Below, in pieces: positions 6,949 to 14,359 of a DNA stretch of 21,970 nt; the first letter of the stretch is position 1, and each line of letters opens with the position of its first letter. The notes under the pieces are model-generated. The model had not been told where the DNA came from and did no database searches. It worked only from the letters and a program-made list of their open reading frames with translations. The position numbers were made by a program, and so were the translations under genes. Source of the stretch: an uncultured Akkermansia sp. (lineage in GTDB: Bacteria > Verrucomicrobiota > Verrucomicrobiia > Verrucomicrobiales > Akkermansiaceae); assembly GCA_900548895.1 (NCBI GenBank), contig URLZ01000036.1, positions 1 through 21,970 on the forward strand. Reading direction: 5' to 3'.

Positions 6949-7484
6949 TTCCCGGCGGCGCCGGACGCGCCCCCCGTCATCCCCTGAGGCGCCGTGGCGG
7001 GCGAAGGCGCGGGGGCAGCGGCGGCACTCGGCGCCGAGCCCGCAGCCGGCACCGCCGAGCGAGCGCCCGCGGCGGCCTGCCGCGGCAGGTAGCTGCGCGC
7101 CCCTGTGGCGCGGTTCGTGTAATAAATCGCCGCCGGCGTGAAGGTCACATAGCTGCCCTGCGGATCCGACATCGCCGACACCTGAACGGGGCCGCCCGCC
7201 GCATCCAGCTGCACGGTCTCCGTCACTCCCGACGGACTGCCGCTGTAGATCACGCTGCCGTTCGGACCGTAGATCACATTGATCGTCGACGTATCGCTCA
7301 CCCAAGCCCGTTTGTCGGCCAGCTGAGCGCGGTTGTTGCGGGCGCGCAGGCGCTCAAGAGCCTGAGTCGCATCGTACTCCGTGACAAAAGCCGCAATATC
7401 CTCCTGCTCGCGGTTCTGAGAGCAAGAGAGAAGCGGGAACAGGGACAAAGCTCCGGGCAGGAGCAGCAGAAGAGACGTTTTCAT
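6930..7484 (-). CDS. Putative lipoprotein of unknown function
   Basis: A 184-residue protein with a lipoprotein signal: MKTS, a Leu-rich hydrophobic stretch, and lipobox LLS-C21, predicting lipid attachment at C21 and envelope location. A charged, probably helical segment follows (about 28-60). Then comes a mainly beta region with VIYGPNGSVIYSG, YVTFTPAAIYYTN and ARSYLPR (about 70-135). The tail is Ala/Pro/Gly/Ser-rich low complexity (about 136-184). I do not recognise the family. The start ATG gives the signal peptide directly; upstream in-frame codons do not. It is divergent from bamA with 126 nt between start codons, so a link to outer-membrane assembly is possible but only a guess from position. 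A weak promoter (TTCTTG-18-TATTTT, 7520-7549) would give a leader of about 30 nt. Confidence 0.7.
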   Translation of the reverse strand: MKTSLLLLLPGALSLFPLLSCSQNREQEDIAAFVTEYDATQALERLRARNNRAQLADKRAWVSDTSTINVIYGPNGSVIYSGSPSGVTETVQLDAAGGPVQVSAMSDPQGSYVTFTPAAIYYTNRATGARSYLPRQAAAGARSAVPAAGSAPSAAAAPAPSPATAPQGMTGGASGAAGNRATRS

Positions 7485-7519
7485 ATAATGCAGAGAGCTG
7501 CGGTCACGGCTCGGCGTTG

Positions 7520-7549
7520 AAAATAGGTTAGAGAGAGCGCTTGCAAGAA
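7520..7549 (-). promoter_or_regulatory. Possible promoter of lipoprotein gene
   Basis: On the minus strand -35 TTCTTG (7544-7549) or TTGCAA (7541-7546) precedes -10 TATTTT (7520-7525) with an 18- or 15-bp spacer. The match is weak. Confidence 0.3.
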
Positions 7550-7568
7550 ACTCGCGAAATGTCAATGT

Positions 7569-7604
7569 TCAAGCTTGACTAAAAGGGCGGAATATGGTTA
7601 GCTT
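7569..7604 (+). promoter_or_regulatory. bamA promoter with overlapping palindrome
   Basis: TTGACT (7575-7580) is separated by 18 bp from TAGCTT (7599-7604). The -10 ends 6 nt before the ATG at 7611, predicting a leaderless mRNA. A 10-bp palindrome TCAAGCTTGA (7569-7578) overlaps the -35 and could be an operator. Confidence 0.6.
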
Positions 7605-7610
7605 TCGCGC

Positions 7611-10196
7611 ATGAATCTCTCGACCAAGCACTGGAAGGCCGTGCTGGGCTCGCTCGCGCTTACCGTTGCGATGCCCGCGATGGCTCAGGAGTCCACCGGT
7701 GATCCCTTCCTCGACGCCGTGCTGCAGGACCAAGCGAAAGCCAAGCAGGAGCAGCAGGGCGGCGGTGGCCTGCGGGTCGTGCCGGCGGCGCCCGGTGCAC
7801 GGGGCGAGAGTCCTGCGGCGCCCGCCCGGCCTGCGGCCTCCTCGATGCCGCTGCCCGGAGGCGATGAGGCGCAGCGCGAGCTCGGCCCGCAGACCGGCCT
7901 CTTCTTCAACGACGTCAGCTACGAGGGCAAAAAAGTCGTCTCGGTGAACGTGCGCTACGCCGGCGGCAGCCGCAGCATCCCCGATTCTCGCCTCTACGAC
8001 CTGCTGCAAACGCGCCGCGGCATGGAGTACTCGGCCATGCGCGTCAACGCCGACCTCGAGCGCCTGATCGAAAAGGGCATGGTCTCGGGCGACGCCCGCG
8101 TGCTGCTTGAGACGAGCGGCGACGGCGTCGCCGTCACCTTCGAAGTGCGCCCCGCCCGCGTGCTCGGCGGCGTCGGCTTCACCGGCAACAAGCGCTTTGA
8201 CGACGAAGACCTGCGCGAGCAGCTCAAAAAACTCACCTCCAACCACACCATTGCGGACAGCAGCCTCGCCGCCGCCCGCGCCTCCATCGTCAAGTATTAT
8301 CAGGAAGCCGGCTACCCCGACACCCGTGTCACCTGGCGCGTCGTGCCGACCTCTCGCCCCGACTACAGCGACGTCATTTTCGACATCCGCGAGGGGCAGG
8401 AGCTGAGCATGAACAAAATTGAGTTCATCGGCAACACCGTCTTTGACAGTACCCAGCTGCGCCAGGCCATGGAGACCAAGGAGCGCGGCCTCTTCACCTG
8501 GTTCACCAAGTCCGGCCGCATCGACCGCGAGCGCGTCGAGGAGGACCTGCGCGAAATCGAGAAACTCTACCGCAACTACGGCTACCTGCACGCCCGCGTC
8601 AGCAAGGTGGACTACTACAACATCGGCAAGGCCGAGCCCGGCGAGCGCCAGCGGCAGCGCATGGTCATCAGCATCTACGAAGGCCCTCGCTACCGCGTCC
8701 GCAAGGTCGGCTTCAGCGGAACGCGCGTCTACAGCCCCGCCCAGCTCGAGCCCGGCCTCAGCATGATCGGCGGCGACATCTACTCGCTGCAGAAAGTCAA
8801 CGACGACGTCGAGATGATCCGCAAGTATTACGGCGCCAAGGGCTATGCAGACGCCAACGTGCGCCCCGTCATCGATGAAGTCGGCGTCGACGAGAACGGC
8901 ATGCGCCTCGTCGACATCCGCTACGACATTAACGAAGGCTCGCGCAGCAACGTCGGCCGCATTCAGGTGCGCGGCAACACCACGACCAAGACCAACGTCA
9001 TCCTGCGCGAACTTCCCCTGCACCCCGGCGACAACATGAGCTCGGTGGACCTCGACATCGCCCAGAAGCGCCTCGAGAACCTCGGCTACTTCATCCCGCA
9101 GTCCGTCAGCGTCACGCAGTCCTCCTCGAACATGCCCGGCTTCCGCGACATCAACATCGACGTGCAGGAAGCCCAGACCGGCCAGCTCACCCTCGGCGTC
9201 GCCTTCTCCTCCGTCGAAAACGTCTACCTCTACGCCACCGTTGTGCAGACGAACTTCGACATCCGCGGCTTCACCAACGGCGTCTTCACCGGCGGCGGCC
9301 AGCGCCTCACCCTCAGCGCCAAGATCGGCACCGAATACAAGAGCGCCTCCATCTACCTGCTCGAGCCCTGGTTCCTCGAGCGCAAACTCGCCCTGGGCAA
9401 CGAGATCTATTACTCGGACTCCACCTACATGAGCGACTTCTACGAGCAGACCAGCTTCGGCTACGGCATCTCGCTGCAGAAGGCGCTCGACGAGTTCCAG
9501 TCCGTCAAGCTCGAATACCGCATCGAGCGCTACAAGATCGACCCCGAGGGCTACTGCCCGCCCTTCTTCCGCGAGAACAGCGGCGACTTCAACCGCAGCC
9601 ACCTGCGCCTGAGCTACAAGTACGACTCGCGCGACGCGGAAATCACCCCGCGCAAGGGCGGCAGCCTTGAAGCCTACGTCGGCTACAGCGGCCCGGGCAG
9701 CACCGTGGAGACCTACACCGCCGGCGTCAGCGGCTCCTATTACTACAACACCTTCTGGGACACCATCTTCAGCGTCAACTTCGGCGCAGAGGCCATCCGC
9801 GCCGTCGATGACAACGAGACCGTCCCGCTCTTCGAGCGCTGCTACCTCGGCGGCCCGAACAACCTGCGCGGCTTCCGCTACCGCGACGTCGGCATGGTCA
9901 ACAGCGCGCTTGCCGGCGATGAAACCATGGGCGGCCTCAACAGCGCCTTCGTGCAGCTTGAGGCTACCGTCCCGCTCATCGAGTCCATGCGCTTCGCCGT
10001 CTTCTTCGACGCCGGCCTCGTCAACGACAGCCTGCATGACATCAACACGGACGGCATCTCGGCCGACGTCGGCTTCGGCCTGCGCCTCAACCTGCCCATG
10101 GGCCCGATCGCCATCGACTACGCCATCCCCGTGCGCACCGGCAACGCCATCGACGACGGCGGGCAGTTCCAGTTCTACGTCAACTACAAATACTGA
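7611..10196 (+). CDS. bamA: Outer-membrane protein assembly factor BamA
   Basis: An 861-residue Omp85 protein, the essential outer-membrane insertase. A signal peptide (1-25, cleavage after AMPAMA) is followed by a ~70-residue Gln/Gly/Pro/Ala linker. Five POTRA repeats are visible from about residues 97, 183, 264, 360 and 443, each opening with a strand such as VGFTGNKRF or IEFIGNTVF. The 16-strand barrel runs from about 523 to the end. The lid-loop motif LRGF is at 752-755, and the C-terminus ends in aromatic FYVNYKY, a BamA-type sorting signal. Length is somewhat above E. coli BamA (810), owing partly to the N-terminal linker. The start fits both the signal peptide and the leaderless promoter. 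It stands alone here, without the skp/lpxD neighbours common elsewhere. Confidence 0.95.
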   Translation: MNLSTKHWKAVLGSLALTVAMPAMAQESTGDPFLDAVLQDQAKAKQEQQGGGGLRVVPAAPGARGESPAAPARPAASSMPLPGGDEAQRELGPQTGLFFNDVSYEGKKVVSVNVRYAGGSRSIPDSRLYDLLQTRRGMEYSAMRVNADLERLIEKGMVSGDARVLLETSGDGVAVTFEVRPARVLGGVGFTGNKRFDDEDLREQLKKLTSNHTIADSSLAAARASIVKYYQEAGYPDTRVTWRVVPTSRPDYSDVIFDIREGQELSMNKIEFIGNTVFDSTQLRQAMETKERGLFTWFTKSGRIDRERVEEDLREIEKLYRNYGYLHARVSKVDYYNIGKAEPGERQRQRMVISIYEGPRYRVRKVGFSGTRVYSPAQLEPGLSMIGGDIYSLQKVNDDVEMIRKYYGAKGYADANVRPVIDEVGVDENGMRLVDIRYDINEGSRSNVGRIQVRGNTTTKTNVILRELPLHPGDNMSSVDLDIAQKRLENLGYFIPQSVSVTQSSSNMPGFRDINIDVQEAQTGQLTLGVAFSSVENVYLYATVVQTNFDIRGFTNGVFTGGGQRLTLSAKIGTEYKSASIYLLEPWFLERKLALGNEIYYSDSTYMSDFYEQTSFGYGISLQKALDEFQSVKLEYRIERYKIDPEGYCPPFFRENSGDFNRSHLRLSYKYDSRDAEITPRKGGSLEAYVGYSGPGSTVETYTAGVSGSYYYNTFWDTIFSVNFGAEAIRAVDDNETVPLFERCYLGGPNNLRGFRYRDVGMVNSALAGDETMGGLNSAFVQLEATVPLIESMRFAVFFDAGLVNDSLHDINTDGISADVGFGLRLNLPMGPIAIDYAIPVRTGNAIDDGGQFQFYVNYKY

Positions 10197-10220
10197 GCCG
10201 GCCCCCGCGCGGGCCCCGGC
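10197..10220 (+). terminator. GC hairpin directly after bamA stop
   Basis: A 5-bp outer stem (GCCGG/CCGGC) and an inner CCC/GGG stem with a GCGC loop begin at the first base after the TGA. There is no U-tract. In 10221-10530 I see no gene, only GC-rich sequence with the 12-mer CACCGCCGTCCG repeated near 10308 and 10378. Confidence 0.4.
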
Positions 10221-10530
10221 ATCTGCCGCCCCGCGCCTCGCCCGCCTCGGCAGCATCGGCCGCGAGTTCTCGAAGGAGAGCCCGCGGCCGTCTGCATTCA
10301 GGCGCCTCACCGCCGTCCGGGCACAGCATGGCCTGCCGCACGGGCCTCGGCCCGCCTCCCTCGGCCTTCGCGCCACTCACCGCCGTCCGCCTGCGGCCTT
10401 GCCCGCTGCGCGCCGCGAGAGCCGCTGCCCGGCCGCTGAAACGTGCTCGGTGCGGCCTCCGGCCCCCGCCCGCACCCTCCCCCGACAACAAAGCAGCGCC
10501 CCCTCGCCGAGCGAGAGAGCGCCGCCTCTG

Positions 10531-10561
10531 AAAAGCTCATCGAGCTGCCGCTGCTCAGCGG
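10531..10561 (-). terminator. Terminator of secreted-protein gene
   Basis: On the minus strand a stem CCGCT/AGCGG (10548-10561) spans the stop codon. A second stem AGCTC-GAT-GAGCT (10534-10546) follows at once and ends in four T (10531-10534). Confidence 0.45.
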
Positions 10562-11417
10562 CCCCGGCTGCGCGAGCCCGCCTTCTGCGAGCCTGCGGGC
10601 GCCGGCTTCGTCTTGACGAGACCGCCGAGGCCCACGCGAGCCTTGATCGGCACCGAGACCGTCTGCTGCTCCCCGTAGGTCTCCACCACCACGTGCAGCG
10701 AAGAGAGATCCTTCGGGGGCTCAGCCAGCTGCATCCCCTCGACCACCTTGATGCTCGAGGCAGTCCTCATGCGGGAGCTCGGCTCGACCGCCTCGCCCTC
10801 GCCGTCCACCAGCTCCAGCGACTTGACCTTGCTTCGGAACACCCCGGGGTAGGAGATCGTTACCTCGTCACCCTTCATCGAAGCCGTGAAGGTGATACCC
10901 TGCACCGTGAACGTACCCTTGCAGGGCTGAGGGGCCGACTTCTCCGTGCTGGCCGCGACTTGCACCTCCGCCGTCGCCTCCACCTCCACCCAAGAGCCGG
11001 AGGGCAGACGATCAAACGAACAAGTCGCTTGGAGCTCGTTGCTTTCCTCAGAGCCGAGAATCCGCGACAGTTCCTCAGAGCCGAAAATTCGCGACAGACT
11101 CAGATCACCCGTCATCTCCTTACCCTTGCTGCTGCGAGCCGTCGCCGGCTGTGTGTTCAGTCTGTCCGGTTCGCAGAAGCTCAGCCCCTCGGGGAGCGTG
11201 AGCTTGAAGCGCTGCTCGATCATAGGCGGACTCCAATCCTGTTGAATCATGGTGAACGGATTCTCAAAATTGCAGACCAGCGACGAGAGCGTCACCTTCA
11301 CGTCGGACGCCGACACCTCAGCCGCCGCCGGGCGGGTCTCAGCGCCGGCAGGTGAGGGAACATCCCCGAAGCAAAGAGCCCCGGCCGAAAGAGCGAGCAG
11401 AATCTGTTTTTTTTCAT
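10555..11417 (-). pseudogene. Secreted protein of unknown function, frameshifted in A8 tract
   Basis: The start codon ATG (11415-11417) is followed by eight A. As written, that frame gives MKKNRF and stops after about 40 codons. With one more A the reading becomes MKKKQILLALSAGALCFG, a good signal peptide with likely cleavage after AGA, joined to a long open frame of about 287 residues. The open frame itself has no usable start near this point. This is therefore either a sequencing error, a broken gene, or a gene switched or rescued by slippage in the tract. The mature part is beta-rich with four cysteines, a tandem LSRI-F/L-GSEE repeat and a basic Lys/Arg/Ser tail. I do not recognise the family. 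It is divergent from the kinase gene. Confidence 0.7.
11045..11098 (-). repeat. 27-bp in-frame tandem duplication
   Basis: Two adjacent, nearly identical 27-bp units (11045-11071 and 11072-11098) encode consecutive nonapeptides LSRIFGSEE and LSRILGSEE in the secreted protein. Confidence 0.8.
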
Positions 11418-11534
11418 GGGAAAAGAGGGGTAAAGAGTTGTTAGTGTAAGGAGAGGGTTGATGGGGTGGCGCCGCGCCTCGGGCTCGGACGGTGCAGCCG
11501 CGCGGCCTCCCGAACAGCGAGAGGACACAAAACC

Positions 11535-11564
11535 GGTATAGAAGGGGCCCCCCCTCAGCGTCAA
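11535..11564 (-). promoter_or_regulatory. Promoter of secreted-protein gene
   Basis: On the minus strand TTGACG (11559-11564), 18-bp spacer, TATACC (11535-11540). It would give a leader of roughly 110 nt, the longest in the window, with no strong Shine-Dalgarno. Confidence 0.5.
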
Positions 11565-11639
11565 GCTCAAAAAAGAGCCTATACGCGGGAAAAAAAAGCC
11601 CGGGCCTGCAACATAAGGCATGGACTGCGGATTTTTTCC

Positions 11640-11668
11640 TTCTCATGTGAAGCTGTTAGTGTTACACT
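11640..11668 (+). promoter_or_regulatory. Kinase promoter
   Basis: TTCTCA (11640-11645), 17-bp spacer, TACACT (11663-11668). The ATG lies 10 nt beyond the -10. GAGGAG (11669-11674) resembles a Shine-Dalgarno but would lie upstream of the predicted transcription start, unless another promoter is used. Confidence 0.5.
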
Positions 11669-11678
11669 GAGGAGCAGT

Positions 11679-13427
11679 ATGGAAGCCGACTCTCCGCAAG
11701 CCTTGAACGCATTGCCCATGGGGACCGTTCTCAACGAACGCTTCACCCTCACCGACATCATCAATACCGGCGGCTTCTCCATCATCTACCGCGCCGAAGA
11801 CCGCCTGACGGGTGAATCCGTCGCCCTCAAGGAGTGCGCGCCGGAGGATCTCGTGTACCGCCGGGAAGACGGCAGCATCGAGCCGCTCGACGCGCGGGCC
11901 GAGTCCACCTTCCGCACCGCGCTCGAGGGCATGGAGCAGGAAGTCGAGGCCCTGCGCAGCCTCACCGCCGCCGGCGTCGCCGGCATCCCGCAGTACATCG
12001 ACGCCTTCACCTCCCACGGCACCCTCTGCCTGGCCATGAGCGAAGTGCGCGGCGCCAACCTCCACTGCTGGGCCGAGAGCTACCGCATGGCCGGCAAAGC
12101 CTTCCCGCCGAGCCTCGTCGAGTCCCTGCTCACCGGCGTGCTCGAGATCCTCGAGAACGTGCACGCCAACGGCTATTACCACTGCGACATCAAGCCGGCC
12201 AACATCATCATCGACGAGAACGGCGGCATCTACCTCATCGACTTCGGCGCCGTGCGCACCGCCACGCGGCAGCATCAGGCCGTGCAAGTCAGCCCGGGTT
12301 TCACCCCCGTTGAGCTCTACCCCGGCTACCGGGCCTCCATCGGCCCGTGGTCGGACATCTACATGCTCGCCACCCTCTTCTACAACATCATCACCGGGCG
12401 CGTGCCCGAGCCCGCCAACGAGCGAGCCCAGAGCGACCGCACCCCGCGACTCTCCACCGATGCGCGCCTGAACAAGCTCTACTCGGCCCCCTTGCTCAAC
12501 AGCATCGACAAGGCCATGTCCGTCGACGAGGCCGAGCGCTACCCCAGCGCGCGCATCTGGCTGCAAGCCTACACGCGCCGCCAGAACGGCCCGCAGCTCG
12601 TCAAGAGCCGCAAGCGCGAAACCAGCGCCTACGCCGCCGCAGCCCTCGACCTCTCGCGCGTGATGCGCGGCCACCGCCGCGCCCCGGCCCCCACCATCAA
12701 GGCCTCCGCCGCCGCGAGGCAGGCCGCCGCCGCCACCCGGCGAAGCGGCAGCTCCCTGAGCAGCGCCGCCCTCAGTGCCGGGCGCGCCCACGCCGCCGTC
12801 CGCCCCCTCGGCGCTGCCCCTCAGCGCCCCGCCGGGCATCCCCTCCTGCGCCCCACCGCTCGCCCTCGGACCGCCGGCGGCAGCCCGCACCTCGCCGTGC
12901 CCGGCAGCAGCCCGCACCGCGCAGCGGAGCCCGAGCCGACCTTCGCAGCATCCCCTGACCCGGCTCTCGCCTCGGCCCCCCTCCCTGAAGACCCGAGCGC
13001 TGCGTGGAGCGCCTCGGCCGCTGCTGCGCCGGGTTCACCCGCCGGGCCGCCGACGGCTGCCGCCCCGGCAGCCTGCGCCTCAGCATCCGCCGCGGACAGC
13101 GATGCCGTGAACAGTGCCTCAGGGCATGCTGAGGATTCTCCCGCGGCCCCTGTCGCAGGCTCAGCGGGCGGCGCAGCCGAACCCGCCGTGGCCAGCGCGG
13201 CCCCTTCCCCTGCCGCTACGGACGCTGCCGGGGAGAGCCCCGAGACCCCGACCGCCGACCCCGGAGCCAAGAGCCGAGCCGCCGCGGCACCCGCTCGGAA
13301 GGCGCTCGGAAGCCGCCCCGCCGCCGTCGGCCTCTCCTCCCCCAGCGGGGAAGGGTCCTCCAACCTCCCCTACATCATGGCCGTCATCGCCGGCCTCATC
13401 GCCGTCATCATCTACCTCTTTATCTGA
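11679..13427 (+). CDS. Tail-anchored Ser/Thr protein kinase
   Basis: A 582-residue Hanks-type kinase. Catalytic domain about 20-305: Gly-rich loop NTGGFSIIYRA, VALK with K51, C-helix E88, catalytic loop HCDIKPANI with D170, K172 and N175, then DFG at 188-190, then SPGFTPVELY. All catalytic residues are present, so it should be active. The catalytic-loop residue before D170 is Cys, making it a non-RD kinase. Residues about 310-560 are an Ala/Pro/Ser/Glu low-complexity linker without a recognisable domain. The final 20 residues (563-582) form one hydrophobic helix ending at the stop, so the kinase is probably held to the inner membrane by its tail with no outer sensor domain. The start MEAD is supported by a GAGGAG and by the promoter position. 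It is divergent from the secreted protein. Confidence 0.9.
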   Translation: MEADSPQALNALPMGTVLNERFTLTDIINTGGFSIIYRAEDRLTGESVALKECAPEDLVYRREDGSIEPLDARAESTFRTALEGMEQEVEALRSLTAAGVAGIPQYIDAFTSHGTLCLAMSEVRGANLHCWAESYRMAGKAFPPSLVESLLTGVLEILENVHANGYYHCDIKPANIIIDENGGIYLIDFGAVRTATRQHQAVQVSPGFTPVELYPGYRASIGPWSDIYMLATLFYNIITGRVPEPANERAQSDRTPRLSTDARLNKLYSAPLLNSIDKAMSVDEAERYPSARIWLQAYTRRQNGPQLVKSRKRETSAYAAAALDLSRVMRGHRRAPAPTIKASAAARQAAAATRRSGSSLSSAALSAGRAHAAVRPLGAAPQRPAGHPLLRPTARPRTAGGSPHLAVPGSSPHRAAEPEPTFAASPDPALASAPLPEDPSAAWSASAAAAPGSPAGPPTAAAPAACASASAADSDAVNSASGHAEDSPAAPVAGSAGGAAEPAVASAAPSPAATDAAGESPETPTADPGAKSRAAAAPARKALGSRPAAVGLSSPSGEGSSNLPYIMAVIAGLIAVIIYLFI

Positions 13428-13480
13428 GGCCATCTCTTCATCTGAGGCCATCTTCGCCTGAGGACGTGTTCATCTGAGGC
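13419..13480 (+). repeat. Degenerate CTGAGG repeat array at kinase stop
   Basis: Four imperfect copies of a TTCATCTGAGGC-like unit start at 13419, 13437, 13453 and 13469, spaced 18, 16 and 16 bp. The first includes the kinase stop codon, and every copy contains a TGA. Confidence 0.65.
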
Positions 13481-13510
13481 AAGCCGCCTCGGCGCGCGTT
13501 GCCCGCGGGG

Positions 13511-13555
13511 GCGGAAAACAACAGCGCCCGCCGGCCGATAAAGGCCGGCGGGCGC
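13511..13555 (-). terminator. Strong hairpin terminator
   Basis: A perfect 13-bp stem (13524-13536 with 13543-13555) has a 6-nt loop. On the minus strand it is followed by TGTTGTTTT, fitting a terminator for the DJ-1 family gene. It may also end the convergent kinase transcript. Confidence 0.7.
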
Positions 13556-13617
13556 GCCGAAATCGGGCGAGTGCGCCCCCCTTTTCAGGAGCCGCGCGCA
13601 CCCGCGCTTCAAGAGCC

Positions 13618-14166
13618 TCAGTTGGGCATGCACATGCCGCGGCGCTCTTCGTCCACCTTGTCGCCGAGGCCGAGGCGGCGCGCCACCGCAAAGCCGAACT
13701 CCAGAGAGGCTGCCGGGCCGCGGCCCGTCACGATGTGGCCGTCCGTCTCCGTCATCGAGTCCGTCACCTGAGCGGCGCTCGTCAGATCCCCGGCAACACC
13801 CGGCCAGCAGGTCACGCGGCGCCCCGCGATCACACCCGCCGCCTCCAGCGCCAGCGGAGCCGCGCAAATCGCGGCCACCAGCTTGCCGGCTGCGTTCATC
13901 TCGCGCACGAGGCGAAGCACGGCGGGTGACTCCTTGAGCGCCCAAGAGGCCGGGCCGCCCGGCAGCAGAATGCCGTCAAACTTCGAGACGTCCGCGTCCA
14001 CCAGCAGCATGTCGGCCTTCATCACCATATCGTGAGCGCCGCGCACCTCGCGACCCTCCGTTCCGGCCAACACAACCTCAACCCCCAGGCGGCGCAGAAT
14101 GTCCACCGGGGCCGTCAGCTCGATCTCCTCAAACTGAGGAGCCATCACAACGAGAATAGGGTTCAT
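13618..14166 (-). CDS. DJ-1/PfpI family protein
   Basis: A 182-residue cytoplasmic protein of the DJ-1 branch of the DJ-1/PfpI superfamily, whose members act as glyoxalase or deglycase-like enzymes, chaperones or oxidative-stress sensors. Visible features: QFEEIELTAPVDILRR with E16 equivalent to DJ-1 E18, LLPGGPASW, and the nucleophile elbow AAICAAPLAL with C101. The TGRGPAASLEFGFAVARRL segment near the C-terminus is typical. The length matches DJ-1 (189). The start MNPILVVMAP is exactly the first beta strand. There is no Shine-Dalgarno; the leaderless promoter ends 6 nt before the ATG. It is a single-gene unit with a hairpin terminator downstream and is divergent from the antiporter. The exact reaction cannot be told from sequence alone. 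Confidence 0.9.
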   Translation of the reverse strand: MNPILVVMAPQFEEIELTAPVDILRRLGVEVVLAGTEGREVRGAHDMVMKADMLLVDADVSKFDGILLPGGPASWALKESPAVLRLVREMNAAGKLVAAICAAPLALEAAGVIAGRRVTCWPGVAGDLTSAAQVTDSMTETDGHIVTGRGPAASLEFGFAVARRLGLGDKVDEERRGMCMPN

Positions 14167-14172
14167 GGCGAC

Positions 14173-14201
14173 ATGCTAACCTCCCCCACCTGCCGAGTCA
14201 A
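14173..14201 (-). promoter_or_regulatory. DJ-1 gene promoter, leaderless layout
   Basis: On the minus strand TTGACT (14196-14201), 17-bp spacer, TAGCAT (14173-14178), then 6 nt to the ATG at 14166. Confidence 0.75.
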
Positions 14202-14331
14202 GCCGTAACGGCGCCCGAATCGGTCATACCGCCGGCGTCCGAGCGCCCTTCCGCCCTGTGCCGACGGGCTTTTTGAGCGCAGCGAGCTCAGAGGCGGAGC
14301 TTTTTCACTCGCCTTGCGGCGCACATTGTGC

Positions 14332-14337
14332 TATCGT
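14332..14337 (+). promoter_or_regulatory. Possible antiporter -10 box
   Basis: TATCGT is preceded by TGTGC and lies 22 nt from the ATG at 14360. No good -35 is found at the right distance (TTGCGG at 14314 is too close), so this is tentative. Confidence 0.3.
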
Positions 14338-14359
14338 AGACGCGCAATCAGCCATTTTT

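Noticed and set aside
6600..7520. 306-residue plus-strand open frame opposite the lipoprotein
   Set aside because: Arg-rich, no conserved motif; the opposite strand has a clear lipoprotein signal.
7569..10376. 935-residue open frame antisense to bamA
   Set aside because: Val/Ala/Asp/Glu-rich composition without motifs; it mirrors the codon pattern of the real bamA gene in high-GC DNA.
9667..11355. 562-residue plus-strand open frame across the bamA 3' end and the following gap
   Set aside because: Ser/Thr/Pro/Ala then Arg-rich translation with no motif, out of frame with bamA and antisense to the secreted-protein gene.
11486..11499. 14-mer CGGACGGTGCAGCC repeated exactly at 20531-20544
   Set aside because: Two copies of a GC-rich 14-mer in 22 kb without shared flanks; not enough to call a repeat family.
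11418..11646. Upstream ATG at 11646 as the start of the secreted protein
   Set aside because: It would bury the signal peptide about 77 residues inside the protein and overlap both divergent promoters; ATG plus the A tract at 11417 is the natural start.
14253..14305. Two small stem-loops followed by T runs upstream of the antiporter
   Set aside because: Stems of 4-5 bp only, and no plus-strand gene immediately upstream for them to terminate.
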